DNA of 64,000 nucleotides from JACVRW01 sp963825345 (GTDB lineage Bacteria > Actinomycetota > Thermoleophilia > Solirubrobacterales > Thermoleophilaceae), in assembly GCA_963825345.1 (NCBI GenBank), contig CAWGSQ010000001.1:1-64000 (forward strand). Reading direction: 5' to 3'. A program made the position numbers and the translations under genes. Shown here piece by piece: positions 10,914 through 20,504 of the stretch. Below the pieces are notes generated by a model. The model ran no database searches. It worked only from the letters and a program-made list of their open reading frames with translations, and was not told the origin of the DNA. How positions within the stretch are numbered: the first letter of the stretch is position 1; every line of letters begins with the position of its first letter.

Positions 10914-12136
10914 GGAGCCTCCGAGGATCGTTCTCTAGCTCGCGAGCCAGCGTGGCACCGATCCGCGACCGAAGCAAGGGCCGCAGACGGACGTTCGAGG
11001 CAGTGCGCGTGCGTCTGACGGATGCGCCGGCGTGCCTCCGCGTAGCGGATCGTCTCGTAGGCGATCACGGCCGAGGTCACCGCCGCGGCCAGCGCCAGGG
11101 CCCAGATGGCGTCAACCTCGGTTGAAAGTGGGATGAGGACCAGGCAGGCCACGGCGGCGACGAGGCGCGGCCGGTTGAGCGAGCGGACGTTGCGCAGCCG
11201 GAAGCCGAGGTGCCCGGCGTAGTAGAGCGCGATCCCGCCGAACAGGGCCACCGCCGGGACGGTCTCGAGCGGGTCCTCCACGTGCCCGATCGCCTTCTTG
11301 ATCCCGAGCGCCACCAGGACGATCCCCGCGATCATCGGCAGGTGGAGGTAGCTGTAGGAGTCGCGCGCGATGCGGAGCAGGTGCTCGCCGCGGGCCTCGC
11401 GGAAGTGGCGCTCGGAGACGAGCGCCACCACGTCGAAGTAGGCCCACCAGAGCGCGCACGCCACCACCAGTCCGAGCAGCGCCCCGGCGACCACGCCCGC
11501 GTCGATGTCCCCCTCGAGGCCGGTGCCGATCGCGACGATCGACTCCCCGAGAGCGATGATCACGATCAGCGCGAAGCGCTCCGCGAAGTGCCCGGGCGAG
11601 ACGCGGAAGCCCTTCACCCCGAACACGAACGGGCCGGCGAAGTCGATCGCGAGCGCCACGACCCAGACCAGCGCCTGCGCGGTCCTGTCGTCGAGGAAGG
11701 CGGCCCCGATCAGCAGCGCCGGCGCCGGAAGGGCGGTGCGCGCGAGCCGCCGGATGGCCTCGGCGGCGTCGAGGTCGTCGTTCGCCTCGGCGAAGATGAA
11801 GATGTGGAGCCAGCGGGCGACCGCGTAGGCGACCGCGAACAGCAGGGCGTCGTCACCGAACGCGCCCGGCACCGCAAGCGCGGCGACCAGGAACGCGCCC
11901 ATGACGGCGAACATGAGCAGGCGCTCGCGGTCCTCGTCGGCGGCGATGTAGTTCGTCAGCCAGGCGTACGCGCCCCAGGCCCACCAGAGCGCCGCGAGCA
12001 CCAGCATGCCGCGGCCGAGCCCCGTCCAGGTCGGATGCCGGGCCATCAGCGCGGTGACCTGTGTCAGCGCAAAGACGAAGACGAGGTCGAAGAACAGTTC
12101 CAGCGGTGCAACGCGCTTTTCACCGGCATCGGCCAT
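10910..12136 (-). CDS. ltrA: LtrA family membrane protein
   Basis: Intact 408-residue polytopic membrane protein of the low-temperature-requirement A family. Visible family features: VAPLELFFDLVFVFALTQV at the N-terminus, FAERFALIVIIALGESIVAI in the middle, and about ten to twelve hydrophobic helices. It ends with a soluble Arg/Ala-rich tail (ARRRIRQTHAHCLERPS). The biochemical role of LtrA proteins is not established. It is the first gene of a minus-strand run with the two small exported proteins and the C25 peptidase; the stop TGA overlaps the next ATG. It is divergent from the second propeller gene, with only 53 bases between starts. Confidence 0.88.
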   Translation of the reverse strand: MADAGEKRVAPLELFFDLVFVFALTQVTALMARHPTWTGLGRGMLVLAALWWAWGAYAWLTNYIAADEDRERLLMFAVMGAFLVAALAVPGAFGDDALLFAVAYAVARWLHIFIFAEANDDLDAAEAIRRLARTALPAPALLIGAAFLDDRTAQALVWVVALAIDFAGPFVFGVKGFRVSPGHFAERFALIVIIALGESIVAIGTGLEGDIDAGVVAGALLGLVVACALWWAYFDVVALVSERHFREARGEHLLRIARDSYSYLHLPMIAGIVLVALGIKKAIGHVEDPLETVPAVALFGGIALYYAGHLGFRLRNVRSLNRPRLVAAVACLVLIPLSTEVDAIWALALAAAVTSAVIAYETIRYAEARRRIRQTHAHCLERPSAALASVADRCHAGSRARERSSEAP

Positions 12137-12189
12137 AGGGCGGACAAACGTTCCATCAAGAACCGGACGGTGCCGTCGATGCAGCCTTT

Positions 12190-14088
12190 GTGCGCCTGCC
12201 GATCCGCATCGCGTCGCTGTTCGTGGCTGCGTTCCTTGGAACGGGGATGACCGGCGCTGCGGCGAGCGGGCCGTCGATCTCCGAGTTCAGCACGGGCCTG
12301 ACGCCGAGCATCGGGCTCTGGGGCATCGCCCAGGGACCCGACGGCAACCTCTGGTTCACCGAGGAGACCAACAACGGCGTGGGGCGGATCACCCCCGGCG
12401 CGATCATCAGCGAGTTCACGGCGGGCTTCCCGATCGGCAGCCCACGCGGAATCACCACCGGCCCCGACGGCAACCTCTGGGTGGCCCAGGCCGGCGGCGA
12501 CGGCGCGATCGCGCGGGTCACGAAGGCCGGCGTGGTCACAGACTTCGACGTGCCAACGCCGGGCGACCCAACCGACATCGCGGCCGGCCCTGACGGAAAT
12601 CTCTGGTACGTGGACCCGGCCGCCAACCTGATCGGCCGCATCACGCGCGAGGGCTCGATCACCGAGTTCACCGACGGCCTCGACGCGGCCGCCGAGCCGA
12701 ACGCGATCACCAAGGGCCCCGACGGCAAGCTCTGGTTCACCGAGAAGGGCACCGGGCGCATCGGGAAGATCACGACCGGCGGTGTGATCACGGAGTTCAC
12801 CAGCGGACTGTCCGGGTCTGGTGAGCCGGGCGACATCGTGGCCGGACCTGACGGAAACCTCTGGTTCACGCTGAACGCGGACCCGGGCGGCATCGGCCGC
12901 ATCACGCCCGAGGGCGACGTCATGGAGTTCAGCGACGACCTGACCATGAACTCGCGCCCGCTCGGCATAGCCGCAGGTCCCGACGGCGCGCTCTGGTTCA
13001 CCGAGTCCGCGGCGCCGGGCCGGATCGGCCGCATCACCACCGAGGGCGACATCACCGAGTACTCGAACGGCCTGCTGCTGATCTCGAACCCCTGGTTCAT
13101 CTCCGCCGGACCCGACGGCAACATGTGGTTCACGGGGAACAACCTCCCGGGGCTGGTGGGCCGGATCACGCTCCCGCCGCTGGTGCGCGACGTGGCCGCC
13201 GACGAGATCGGGATCAACTCCGCGCGCGCTGCGCGGGAAGGTCCGGCCGAACTCGCAGGCCACGGACTACTACTTCCAGTACGGACCCAGCGCCGACTAC
13301 GGCATGACGACCCCCACGGCGTACGCCGGCAGCTCCTACGACCTGGACTATGTGTTCGCCGGGGTCGAGGGCCTGCAGGCGGACACGAAGTACCACTACC
13401 GCGTCGTGGCCGAGAACGACGCAGGCATCTCCGTCGGGCCGGACCGCATCTTCGAGACCGCCCGGCTGGTGCAGCTGGAGCCCGTGCTGCCTGACGTGAA
13501 GAAGCTGGAGCCGGAGCCGGAGCGCAGAGCCCGAGCCCGAGTTCGGCAAGACGGTCGTTGCCGACGGTGACGGAAGCGTGCGCTACAAGGCGCCGGGCGG
13601 CGACTGGCAGGACCTCGACGAGGGCGCGGAGCTCCCGGTCGGAGTGGCTCTCGACGCTCGCCGGGGGAAGGTCAGCATCACGACCGCGGGCTGCCGCGGC
13701 CACGTTCAGGACGGCGTCTTCGGCGGCGGAGTCTTCTCCGTCCGCCAGCCCCGCGAGGCGTGCGGGCGCGTGGACGTGTACCTGCGCGGCGGCAGCTTCG
13801 CGCGCTGCGGCCGGGCGTCTCACGGCGCCGGCATCGCGCACTGCCTCGGCGTCGCGGTCGCGCAAGGTCCGCCGGCTCTGGGGACGCGACAACGGCGGGC
13901 GCTTCCGAAGCCATGGCCGCCACAGCCACGCCACCGTGCGCGGCACGCGCTGGCTGACCGTCGACCGCTGCGACGGCACGTTCACACGCGTGACCGACGG
14001 CGCGGTGGTCGTCCGCGACTTCCGGCGCCACCGGAGCGTGCTGGTGCGCGCCGGTCACACCTACCTCGCAAGGGCGCACCGCCGCTAG
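12190..14088 (+). CDS. Secreted virginiamycin B lyase-like beta-propeller with C-terminal FecR-like domain (complete paralog)
   Basis: GTG 12190 starts a signal peptide (MRLPIRIASLFVAAFLGTGM, cleaved near TGAAAS). Seven propeller blades (GPDGNLWF, GRIT...ITEF repeats) span 12270-13180, a fibronectin-like stretch (YYFQYGPSADYG, KYHYRVVAENDAG) spans 13260-13460, and a C-terminal module near 13570-14088 carries VDVYLRGGSF, WGRDNGGRFRSHGRHSHATV, RGTRWLTVDRC and HRSVLVRAGHTYLA. Single-base shifts near 13230, 13512 and 13862. The last ~240 bases are nearly identical in places to 4480-4700, so the pair is a recent duplication or subject to gene conversion. The ligand is unknown; lyase activity is inferred only by family. 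Confidence 0.85.
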
Positions 14089-14094
14089 CCTCGT

Positions 14095-14123
14095 CCATTG
14101 CCTATGCAATGCTTAGGCAATGG
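14095..14123. promoter_or_regulatory. Palindromic operator over the start of the mod regulator
   Basis: A perfect 10-base inverted repeat, CCATTGCCTA (14095-14104) and TAGGCAATGG (14114-14123), has a 9-base spacer that itself contains GCAAT, giving three GCAAT/ATTGC half-sites. The regulator's ATG (14120) lies inside the right arm. Likely an autoregulatory site for the HTH-TOBE protein that precedes modABC. Confidence 0.7.
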
Positions 14124-14515
14124 CAAAGGAAGAAGGGCTCCTGCTCGGCGACGCCGCCCGCGCGATCGGGGTGAGCGTCGACACACTCAGGCGCTGGGAG
14201 CGCGCGGGCAAGCTGCGCACGCAGAGCGCGACGGCGCGAACCGGCGGCGGGTCACTCAGCGTGAGATCCAGCGGCTGGGCGGCCATCCCGATCGCCACCA
14301 GACGGGCGATTCGCTGTCGGCTCGCAACCGCTTTCCGGGCGTCGTGCGGTCGGTGGAGACGGACGGCGTGATGGCGGTGGTGGAGATCGAGGCCGGACCG
14401 CACCGGATCACCGCGGCGATCACGCGCGACGCGGTCGACGAGCTCGGGCTGGCGCCGGGTGTCGAGGCCACCGCGACGGTGAAGGCAACGTCCGTCGATG
14501 GTGGAGCGCCGGTGA
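14120..14515 (+). CDS. HTH-TOBE molybdate-responsive regulator
   Basis: About 130 residues. The N-terminus (LLLGDAARAIGVSVDTLRRW, then ERAGKL) is a MerR/excisionase-type helix-turn-helix; the C-terminus (RNRFPGVVRSVETDGVMAVV, then VKATSVMVERR after a one-base correction near 14496) is a TOBE/Mop molybdate-binding domain. Small HTH-TOBE proteins of this type accompany actinobacterial mod operons. A frame break near 14240 joins the two halves. The TGA (14513-14515) overlaps the GTG of modA, so the regulator heads the operon; it probably binds the palindrome over its own start. Confidence 0.8.
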
Positions 14516-15268
14516 AGCGCGCGGCACTGGTCGCGCTGCTGGCGCTGCTCGCGCTCGGCGGGGTGCGGAGGGGACGACGATGACGAGTCCACCCCGCGGC
14601 TGGTCGTGTCGGCGGCATCGTCCATGACGGAGGCGCTCGACGCAGCTGCGGCCCGAGTTTCGACGGCGCCGAGCGTGCGCCTCTCGTTCGCCGGTTCCGA
14701 CGAGCTGGCGGCGCAGATCCGGCAGGGAGTGAAGCCGGATGTCTACGCGGCGGCCAACACCAAGCTTCCCGACGAGCTGAACAAGGAGGGGCTGCTCTCG
14801 GAGCCGGTCGAGTTCGCGACGAACGAGCTCGTGATCGCCGTGCCGCAGTGACTCGGACGTGCGCGCGGTCGCGGACCTGGCCAGCCCCGGCACGAAGCTC
14901 GCGATCGGCTCGGAATCGGTTCCGATCGGCTCCTACACGCGCGAGGCTGCTCGCCCGGCTCCCCGGCGACGAGGGCGAGCGCATCCTCGCCAACGTGCGC
15001 TCGAACGAGCCGGACGTGAAGGGCATCGTCGGGAAGCTCACGCAGGGCGCGGCCGACGCCGGCTTCGTCTACGTGACCGACGTGAACGCCGCGGGCGACA
15101 GCCTCAGGGCGGTGAAGCTCCCGGCCGAGCTCGAACCCGACGTGAGGTACGCGGCCGGTGTCGTGAAGGGCGCGAAGCGGCCGGACGAGGCTCGCGAGTT
15201 CGTCGACGGGCTCACCGCAAGGCGCCTGTGCGGACGCGCTCGCGAAGGCGGGCTTCGGAGCCCCGTGA
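14512..15268 (+). CDS. modA: Molybdate ABC transporter substrate-binding lipoprotein
   Basis: GTG 14512 gives a lipoprotein signal peptide (VKRAALVALLALLALGGC) followed by an acidic GDDDDES linker. The mature part has LVVSAASSMTEALDA, VRLSFAGSDELAAQI, DVYAAAN and ATNELVIAVP, all typical ModA segments that form the oxyanion pocket. Later FVYVTDVNAAGDSL and FVDGLTA complete the fold. Five single-base shifts (near 14570, 14850, 14949, 15223 and the upstream junction) break the frame but the order of ModA motifs is complete. It captures molybdate (or tungstate) outside the membrane and delivers it to ModBC. Confidence 0.88.
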
Positions 15269-16066
15269 GTGCGCGCCTTCCCGGTGCTGCTGACGCTTGC
15301 GCTGGCGGCTGCCCTGACCTTCCTGACCGTGCCGATCGTCGCGATCTTCGTCGACTCGAGCCCGTCCGAGCTGATCGACAGCCTGGGCGAGCCGGGCGCG
15401 CTGGACGCGCTCTGGCTGAGCCTCCGCGCCACCGCCGCGGCGCTCGCGGTGATCCTGATCGTGGGCACGCCCGCCGCCTACATGCTGGCCACGCGCTCGT
15501 TTCGCGGGAAGTCGGTCGTGGTGACGCTTGTGGAGCTGCCTCTCGGTGCTCCCGCCGGCGGTGGCCGGGATCGCGCTGCTGGCCTCCGTCGGGCCCTCCG
15601 GGATCCTGGGCGGCGCGGTGGAGGCGGCGGGGATCGAGCTCTGCGCTGCGAGACAGCGGGCGTGGTCGTTGCGCTGATCTTTGTGGCGTCCCCGTTCTAC
15701 ATCCGGCAGGCCATGGCCGCGTTCGCCGCGGTGGACCGCACGCTGCTCGATGCCTCGCTCACGCTGGGGGCGTCCGAGGCGCGCGGCTTCGTGCGCGTGA
15801 TGATCCCCGCGGCGCTGCCAGGCCTGGCCGCCGGCACGGCGCTCGCGCTCGGCCGCGCGCTCGGCGAGTTCGGGGCCACGCTCATGTTCGCCGGCTCCTT
15901 CCAGGGAATCACGCAGACGGTGCCGCTCGCGATCTACGCCCAGCTCGGGACCGACTTCGAGTCCGCGCTCGCCCTGTCGGCCGTGCTCGTGGCCGTCTCG
16001 GGGGCCATCCTGCTGTCGGTCAAGCTTGTCCACGGCGGTGAGGCGCTCGGCGGTGCTCCGGGTTGA
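15269..16066 (+). CDS. modB: Molybdate ABC transporter permease
   Basis: About 265 residues with five to six membrane helices (FPVLLTLALAAALTFLTVPI at the start). The EAA loop, the contact to the ATPase, reads LTLGASEARGFVRVMIPAAL, then LGRALGEFGATLMFAG. Three single-base insertions near 15544, 15645 and 15656 cancel one another, so the frame stays open but residues about 93-130 are nonsense as written; corrected, they read LPPAVAGIALL, a conserved ModB helix. It follows modA with no gap and overlaps modC. Confidence 0.88.
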   Translation: MRAFPVLLTLALAAALTFLTVPIVAIFVDSSPSELIDSLGEPGALDALWLSLRATAAALAVILIVGTPAAYMLATRSFRGKSVVVTLVELPLGAPAGGGRDRAAGLRRALRDPGRRGGGGGDRALRCETAGVVVALIFVASPFYIRQAMAAFAAVDRTLLDASLTLGASEARGFVRVMIPAALPGLAAGTALALGRALGEFGATLMFAGSFQGITQTVPLAIYAQLGTDFESALALSAVLVAVSGAILLSVKLVHGGEALGGAPG

Positions 16067-17125
16067 GGCACAGACGCGGCTGGGGGCGCTCGTCCTCGAC
16101 GTCGCGCTCGAGGTCGGTCCCGGTGAGTGCCTCGCGCTCGCGGGGCCGTCCGGCGCTGGCAAGACCAGCGTGCTGCGCGTGGCGGCCGGGCTGCTGCGGC
16201 CCGAGAGCGGGTTGGTGCAGTCGGGGGAGGAGACCTGGCTCGACACGTCCACGAAGGTCGACGTGCCGCCGGAGCGCCGCAGTTGCGGCTACGTCTTCCA
16301 GGAGTACGCGCTCTTCCCGCACCTGACGGCCTGGCAGAACGTGGCCTACCCGCTCCGTGGCGTGCCGCGCCGCGAGCGCCGCGGGCGCGCGCTCGGCCCT
16401 GCTCGAGCGCTTCGGGATGCGCGAGCTCGCGGACGCCCGTCCAAGGACGCTGTCCGGCGGCGAGCGCCAGCGTGTGGCGCTCGCGCGCGTGCTAGCCCGC
16501 GATCCGAGGCGTGCTCCTGCTCGACGAGCCGCTCTCGGCACTCGACCCTCGCACGCGCGCCGGGGCGGCGCGCGAGCTCGCCGCGGTGCTGCGCGAGGTG
16601 GAGGCGCCGGCGCTGTTCGTGACCCACGACTTCGCGGAGGCGGCACAGCTCGGGGACCGCGTGGGCGTGATCGACGCGGGCCGGGTGATCCAGGAGGGAA
16701 CGCCGAGCGAGCTGGCCGCGACGCCGCGCTCGGCGTTCGTGGCGGATTTCACGGGAGCCGTGGTGCTGACGGGGGTGGCGCGCAGCGGTCCGGGGCGGCC
16801 TGACGCAGGTGGCCCTCGACGGCGGCGGGCCAGGTGACGAGCACGGACTCCGGCGAGGGGCCGGTGGCGATGAGCGTCTATCCGTGGGAGATCGCGGTGG
16901 AGCCGGTCGCGACCACGCCGCCCGCCGGATCGACGCAGAACCACCTGAACGTGGAGGTGGTGTCGGTGACCAGGGTCGGCAACCGCGTCCGGCTCGGCCT
17001 GGCGGGACCGCAGCCGCTGGCGGCGGAGATCACCGGACTGTCGGCAGACAGCGCTCGGACTGCGCGCCGGCACGAGGGTCACCGTCAGCTGGAAGGCGGC
17101 CGCCACGCGCCTCGTGGCGGTCTGA
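16053..17125 (+). CDS. modC: Molybdate ABC transporter ATPase with TOBE domain
   Basis: GTG 16053 lies inside the end of modB. Walker A GPSGAGKT, Q-loop region VFQEYALFPHLTAWQ, signature LSGGERQRVALARVLARDP, Walker B LLLDEPLSALD and H-loop VTHDFAEA are all present in order. After about 240 residues a C-terminal TOBE domain follows (AMSVYPWEIAV, NHLNVEVVSVTRVGNRVRLG). Single-base shifts near 16388, 16508, 16793, 16831 and 17057. It powers molybdate import with ModB. Confidence 0.88.
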
Positions 17126-17134
17126 GCGGCTGGG

Positions 17135-17140
17135 TACCCT
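17135..17140 (+). promoter_or_regulatory. Predicted -10 element (TACCCT), leuS
   Basis: TANNNT hexamer ending 9 bases before the leuS ATG at 17150. One of thirteen similarly placed elements in the window. Confidence 0.45.
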
Positions 17141-17149
17141 TGCGCCCGG

Positions 17150-19559
17150 ATGATGGAGCGCTACGACCCCAAGGCGATCGAGCCCAAATGGCAGAAGGTC
17201 TGGGCCGACGAGCACACCTGGGAGGTCTCGAACGAGCCCGACGAGCGCCCCAAGGGATACATGCTCGTGATGCTCCCGTACCCGTCCGGTGAGCCGCACA
17301 TCGGGCACCTGAAGGTCTACTCGGTCGGCGACGCGGTGGCCCACTTCGCGCGCCGCAACGGGAACCGCGTCCTGAACCCGATGGGCTACGACGCGTTCGG
17401 GCTGCCCGCCGAGAACCACGCCATCAAGACCGGCCAGCATCCGCGCGAGTCCACGGAGGCGGCGATCCGCGAGTTCCGGCGGCAGTTCCGCGAGTGGGGC
17501 ATCTCGATCGACTGGACACGTGAGCTGAGCACTCACGATCCCGCGTACTACCGCTGGACGCAGTGGATCTTCCTGCGCATGTACGAGCGCGGTCTCGCCT
17601 ACCGCAAGGAGGCCGCGGTCAAGTGGTGCCCCAAGGACCAGACGGTGCTGGCCAACGAGCAGGTGATCGACGGGCGCTGCGAGCGCTGCGGCAGCGTGGT
17701 CGAGGCGAAGCAGCTCGAGCAGTGGTTCTTCAACATCACCGAGTACGCCGACCGCCTGCTCGAGGACATGGAGACCATCGAGTGGCCCCGGCACGTGGTC
17801 ACGATGCAGCAGAACTGGATCGGTCGCTCCGAGGGCGCCGAGGTCGTGTTCCGCTGCGAGGCGCTCGGGATCGACTATCCCGTCTTCACCACCCGCCCCG
17901 ACACGATCTTCGGCGCGACCTTCTTCGTGCTGGCGCCCGAGCACCCGGACGTGCTGCGGCTGAACGACTCGCCCGAGGTGCACGACTACGTGAACCGCTC
18001 GCTCAACGAGTCGCCCGAGGAGCGCGGCGACGAGCACAAGCAGAAGACGGGCGTGCCGCTCGGCCACACGGTCACGAACCCGGCCACGGGCGAGGAGATT
18101 CCGATGTGGGTGGCGGACTACGTGCTGCTGGAGTACGGCACGGGTGCGGTGATGGGCGTGCCGGCGCACGACGCGCGCGACTTCGAGTTCGCCGAGCAGT
18201 TCGACCTCGAGATCCGGCGCGTGATCGACTGCGGGGAGCTGCCCTGCACCGACGACGGCCCGATGGTGAACTCCGGCCGCTTCGACGGGCTGAACAACCG
18301 CGAGGCCTACGAGCAGATCGCGGACTGGCTCGAGTCCGAGGGCAAGGGCGCGCGCTCGATCAACTACCGCCTGCGCGACTGGCTGCTGTCGCGGCAGCGC
18401 TACTGGGGCTGCCCGATCCCGATGCTCTACTGCGAGACGGATGGCCTGGTGCAGGTGCCGGACGACCAGCTGCCGGTGGAGCTGCCGGACGTCAAGGACT
18501 ACAAGCCGAAGGGCCAGTCGCCGCTCGCGACGGCCACGGACTGGGTGAACACCACCTGCCCGAAGTGCGGCGGGCCGGCACGGCGCGAGACCGACACGAT
18601 GGACACGTTCGTCGACTCGGCCTGGTACTTCCTGCGCTACTGCGACCCGCACAACGACGAGGCGCCGTGGAGCCGCGAGGCCGTGGACACGTGGATGCCG
18701 GTCGACCAGTACATCGGTGGCATCGAGCACGCGATTCTGCACCTGCTGTACGCGCGCTTCTTCGTGAAGGCGCTCGCGGACATGGACCTGCTGGGCGTCC
18801 AGGAGCCGTTCGCCCGGCTCTTCACGCAGGGCATGATCACGCGCGACGGCGCGAAGATGTCGAAGTCGAAGGGGAACGTGGTGGCGCCGGAGGACTACGT
18901 CCAGCGCTTCGGCGCGGACACGGCGCGCTGCTACATCCTGTTCATCGGGCCGCCGTCGCTCGACGCCGACTGGCAGGACGCGGGGGTGGCCGGCGTGCAC
19001 CGCTTCCTGTCGCGGCTCTGGACGGCCGCGATGGAGGCGCCGGAGGACGGGTCGCCCGGGAGCGAGCCCGGTGACGCCGGCGAGCTGCTCCGCAAGGCGC
19101 ACTGGGCGATCGACAAGGTCACCCGCGACATGCAGACGAACTTCGGCTTCAACACCGCAATCGCCGCGGTGATGGAGCTCACGAACGAGATCTACAGGCA
19201 GCGCGAGTCCGCGCCGCCCGGCGACGTTCGCTTCGCGGTCGCAACGGCCGCCTCGCTGATCTTCCCGTTCGCCCCGCACCTGGGGTCGGAGGTCTACGAG
19301 CTGATGACCGGCAGGCGCGTTTGGGAGGAGCCCTGGCCGAAGGCCGACCCGGCGCTGCTCGAGCGTGACGAGATCCAGCTAGTGGTGCAGGTGAACGGAA
19401 AGCTGATCGACCGTCTGGCGGCTCCCGCCGCCGCGACGCAGCGAGGAGCTCGAGGAGCTGGCGCGCGGATCGGACAAGCTGGCTGCGCGTTTGAACGGAA
19501 AGGAAATCGTGAAGACTGTGGTGGTGCCGGGCAAGCTCGTGAACTTCGTGATCCGATGA
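17150..19559 (+). CDS. leuS: Leucyl-tRNA synthetase
   Basis: Class I aminoacyl-tRNA synthetase charging tRNA-Leu. About 803 residues, within the bacterial LeuS range. HIGH-type motif PHIGH near residue 50, the CP1 editing domain with TTRPDTIFGATF and the GTGAVMGVPAHD segment, WYFLRYCDP, KMSKS motif KMSKSKGN near residue 570, and the C-terminal anticodon/LSD region LVVQVNGKLIDRL. A single extra base near 19438 shifts the last ~40 codons; corrected, it ends KTVVVPGKLVNFVIR with TGA at 19557-19559. It heads the conserved leuS-comEA-comEC-holA neighbourhood of actinobacteria. ATG 17150 or 17153 could be the start. Confidence 0.97.
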
Positions 19560-20052
19560 ACGCGCCGAGGGAGACCCAGATACCGATCGGACCGCTCGTT
19601 GCGGCGATCGGCGCCGTGCTCCTGATCGTGAGCCTCGGGCTCGACTGGTACGGGACGTTGTCCGGCTTCAACAGCTTCGAGTTCCTGGATCTGCTGCTGG
19701 TGCTGCTCGCGCTGGTCGCGCTCGCGGTGCTCGCAACCGCGCTCGGCCTGCTGCGCGCGCCGCTGAGGCCGGGCACGGCGCTCGTGATCGGCGTGATCGC
19801 GCTCGTGGTGGTGCTCAGCCAGCTCGTGAACCATCCGCCGCTTGGCATCGAGCCGATGTCGAGACCGGCCTCTGGCTCGGCCTCGCCGGGGCCGCGCTGA
19901 TGCTTGCGGGCGCCATCCTCTCGACGGCGCGAATCGCGATCGCCGTGGAGCCGCGGCGCCCCGCGCCTTCGCCACCGGCCGCGTCGCCGCCGCCCGCGTC
20001 GACCCCGCCCGCCGATCAGGCGCCCACCGTCGCGGACGAGCCTCGGCCCTGA
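19556..20052 (+). CDS. Small four-helix membrane protein, unknown function
   Basis: ATG 19556 overlaps the leuS stop (ATGA). About 165 residues: a short N-terminal cytoplasmic stretch, then four hydrophobic segments (IGPLVAAIGAVLLIVSLGL, LLLVLLALVALAVLATAL, TALVIGVIALVVVLSQL, and after a frame break near 19855 GLWLGLAGAALMLAGAIL), then a Pro/Ala-rich tail ending ADEPRP. The layout resembles short DUF-type membrane proteins seen next to leuS in actinobacteria; I do not recognise a specific family. It is translationally coupled to both neighbours. Confidence 0.7.
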
Positions 20053-20492
20053 CGCCCTACATCGCGGTTGTGGGTGCGGGCGAGGGAGACTCGCCGGTGG
20101 CCGAGGCCGTGGGTAGGGAGCTGGCGGTCCGCGGCGCGGTGGTGGTGTGCGGCGGCCTCGGCGGCGTGATGGAGGCCGCCTGTCGTGGCGCGAAGGAAGC
20201 CGGCGGCCGCACGGTCGGCATCCTGCCGGGCGCGGATCGGGCGGCCGCGAACCCGTTCGTGGACATCGCGGTTCCGACCGGTCTCGGGGAGGCGCGCAAC
20301 GCGCTCGTCGTGCGCGCCGCGGATGCGCTGATCGCGGTGGGCGGCGGCTACGGCACGCTGTCCGAGATCGCGCTCGCGCTGAAGGCGGGCAAGCGGGTCG
20401 TGGGGCTCGACTCCTGGGACATCGAGGGCGTGGTCGCGGTGCCGGACCCGGCGGCCGCTGTCGCAGCCGTGCTCGGCGAGTCGCTCACCTAG
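20049..20492 (+). CDS. TIGR00725/LOG-like Rossmann protein
   Basis: About 147 residues with the lysine-decarboxylase-like (LOG/MoCo-carrier-like) fold: IAVVGAGEGDSPVAEAVG at the N-terminus, VVVCGGLGGVMEAACRGA, GEARNALVVRAADALIAVGG and the signature GGYGTLSEIALALKAGKRVV. Related LOG proteins release cytokinin-like bases from nucleotides; TIGR00725 members have no fixed role. No ATG, GTG or TTG lies at the right place: the conserved beta strand begins four codons after CTG 20049, and that CTG overlaps the preceding TGA as CTGA. Confidence 0.75.
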   Translation: MTPYIAVVGAGEGDSPVAEAVGRELAVRGAVVVCGGLGGVMEAACRGAKEAGGRTVGILPGADRAAANPFVDIAVPTGLGEARNALVVRAADALIAVGGGYGTLSEIALALKAGKRVVGLDSWDIEGVVAVPDPAAAVAAVLGESLT

Positions 20493-20495
20493 ACT
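20490..20495 (+). promoter_or_regulatory. Predicted -10 element (TAGACT), decarboxylase gene
   Basis: TANNNT hexamer overlapping the stop of the LOG-like gene and ending 9 bases before GTG 20505. Confidence 0.4.
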
Positions 20496-20504
20496 CGCCG
20501 GTTC

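Noticed and set aside
12156..13985. Minus-strand frame of about 609 codons with regular repeats opposite the second propeller gene
   Set aside because: The repeats are the reverse reading of the propeller blades; the same shadow appears opposite the first paralog.
17030..19279. Long open minus-strand frame (about 749 codons) opposite leuS
   Set aside because: Composition is Arg/His/Val-rich without domain motifs and mirrors the third-position GC of leuS; a high-GC antisense shadow.
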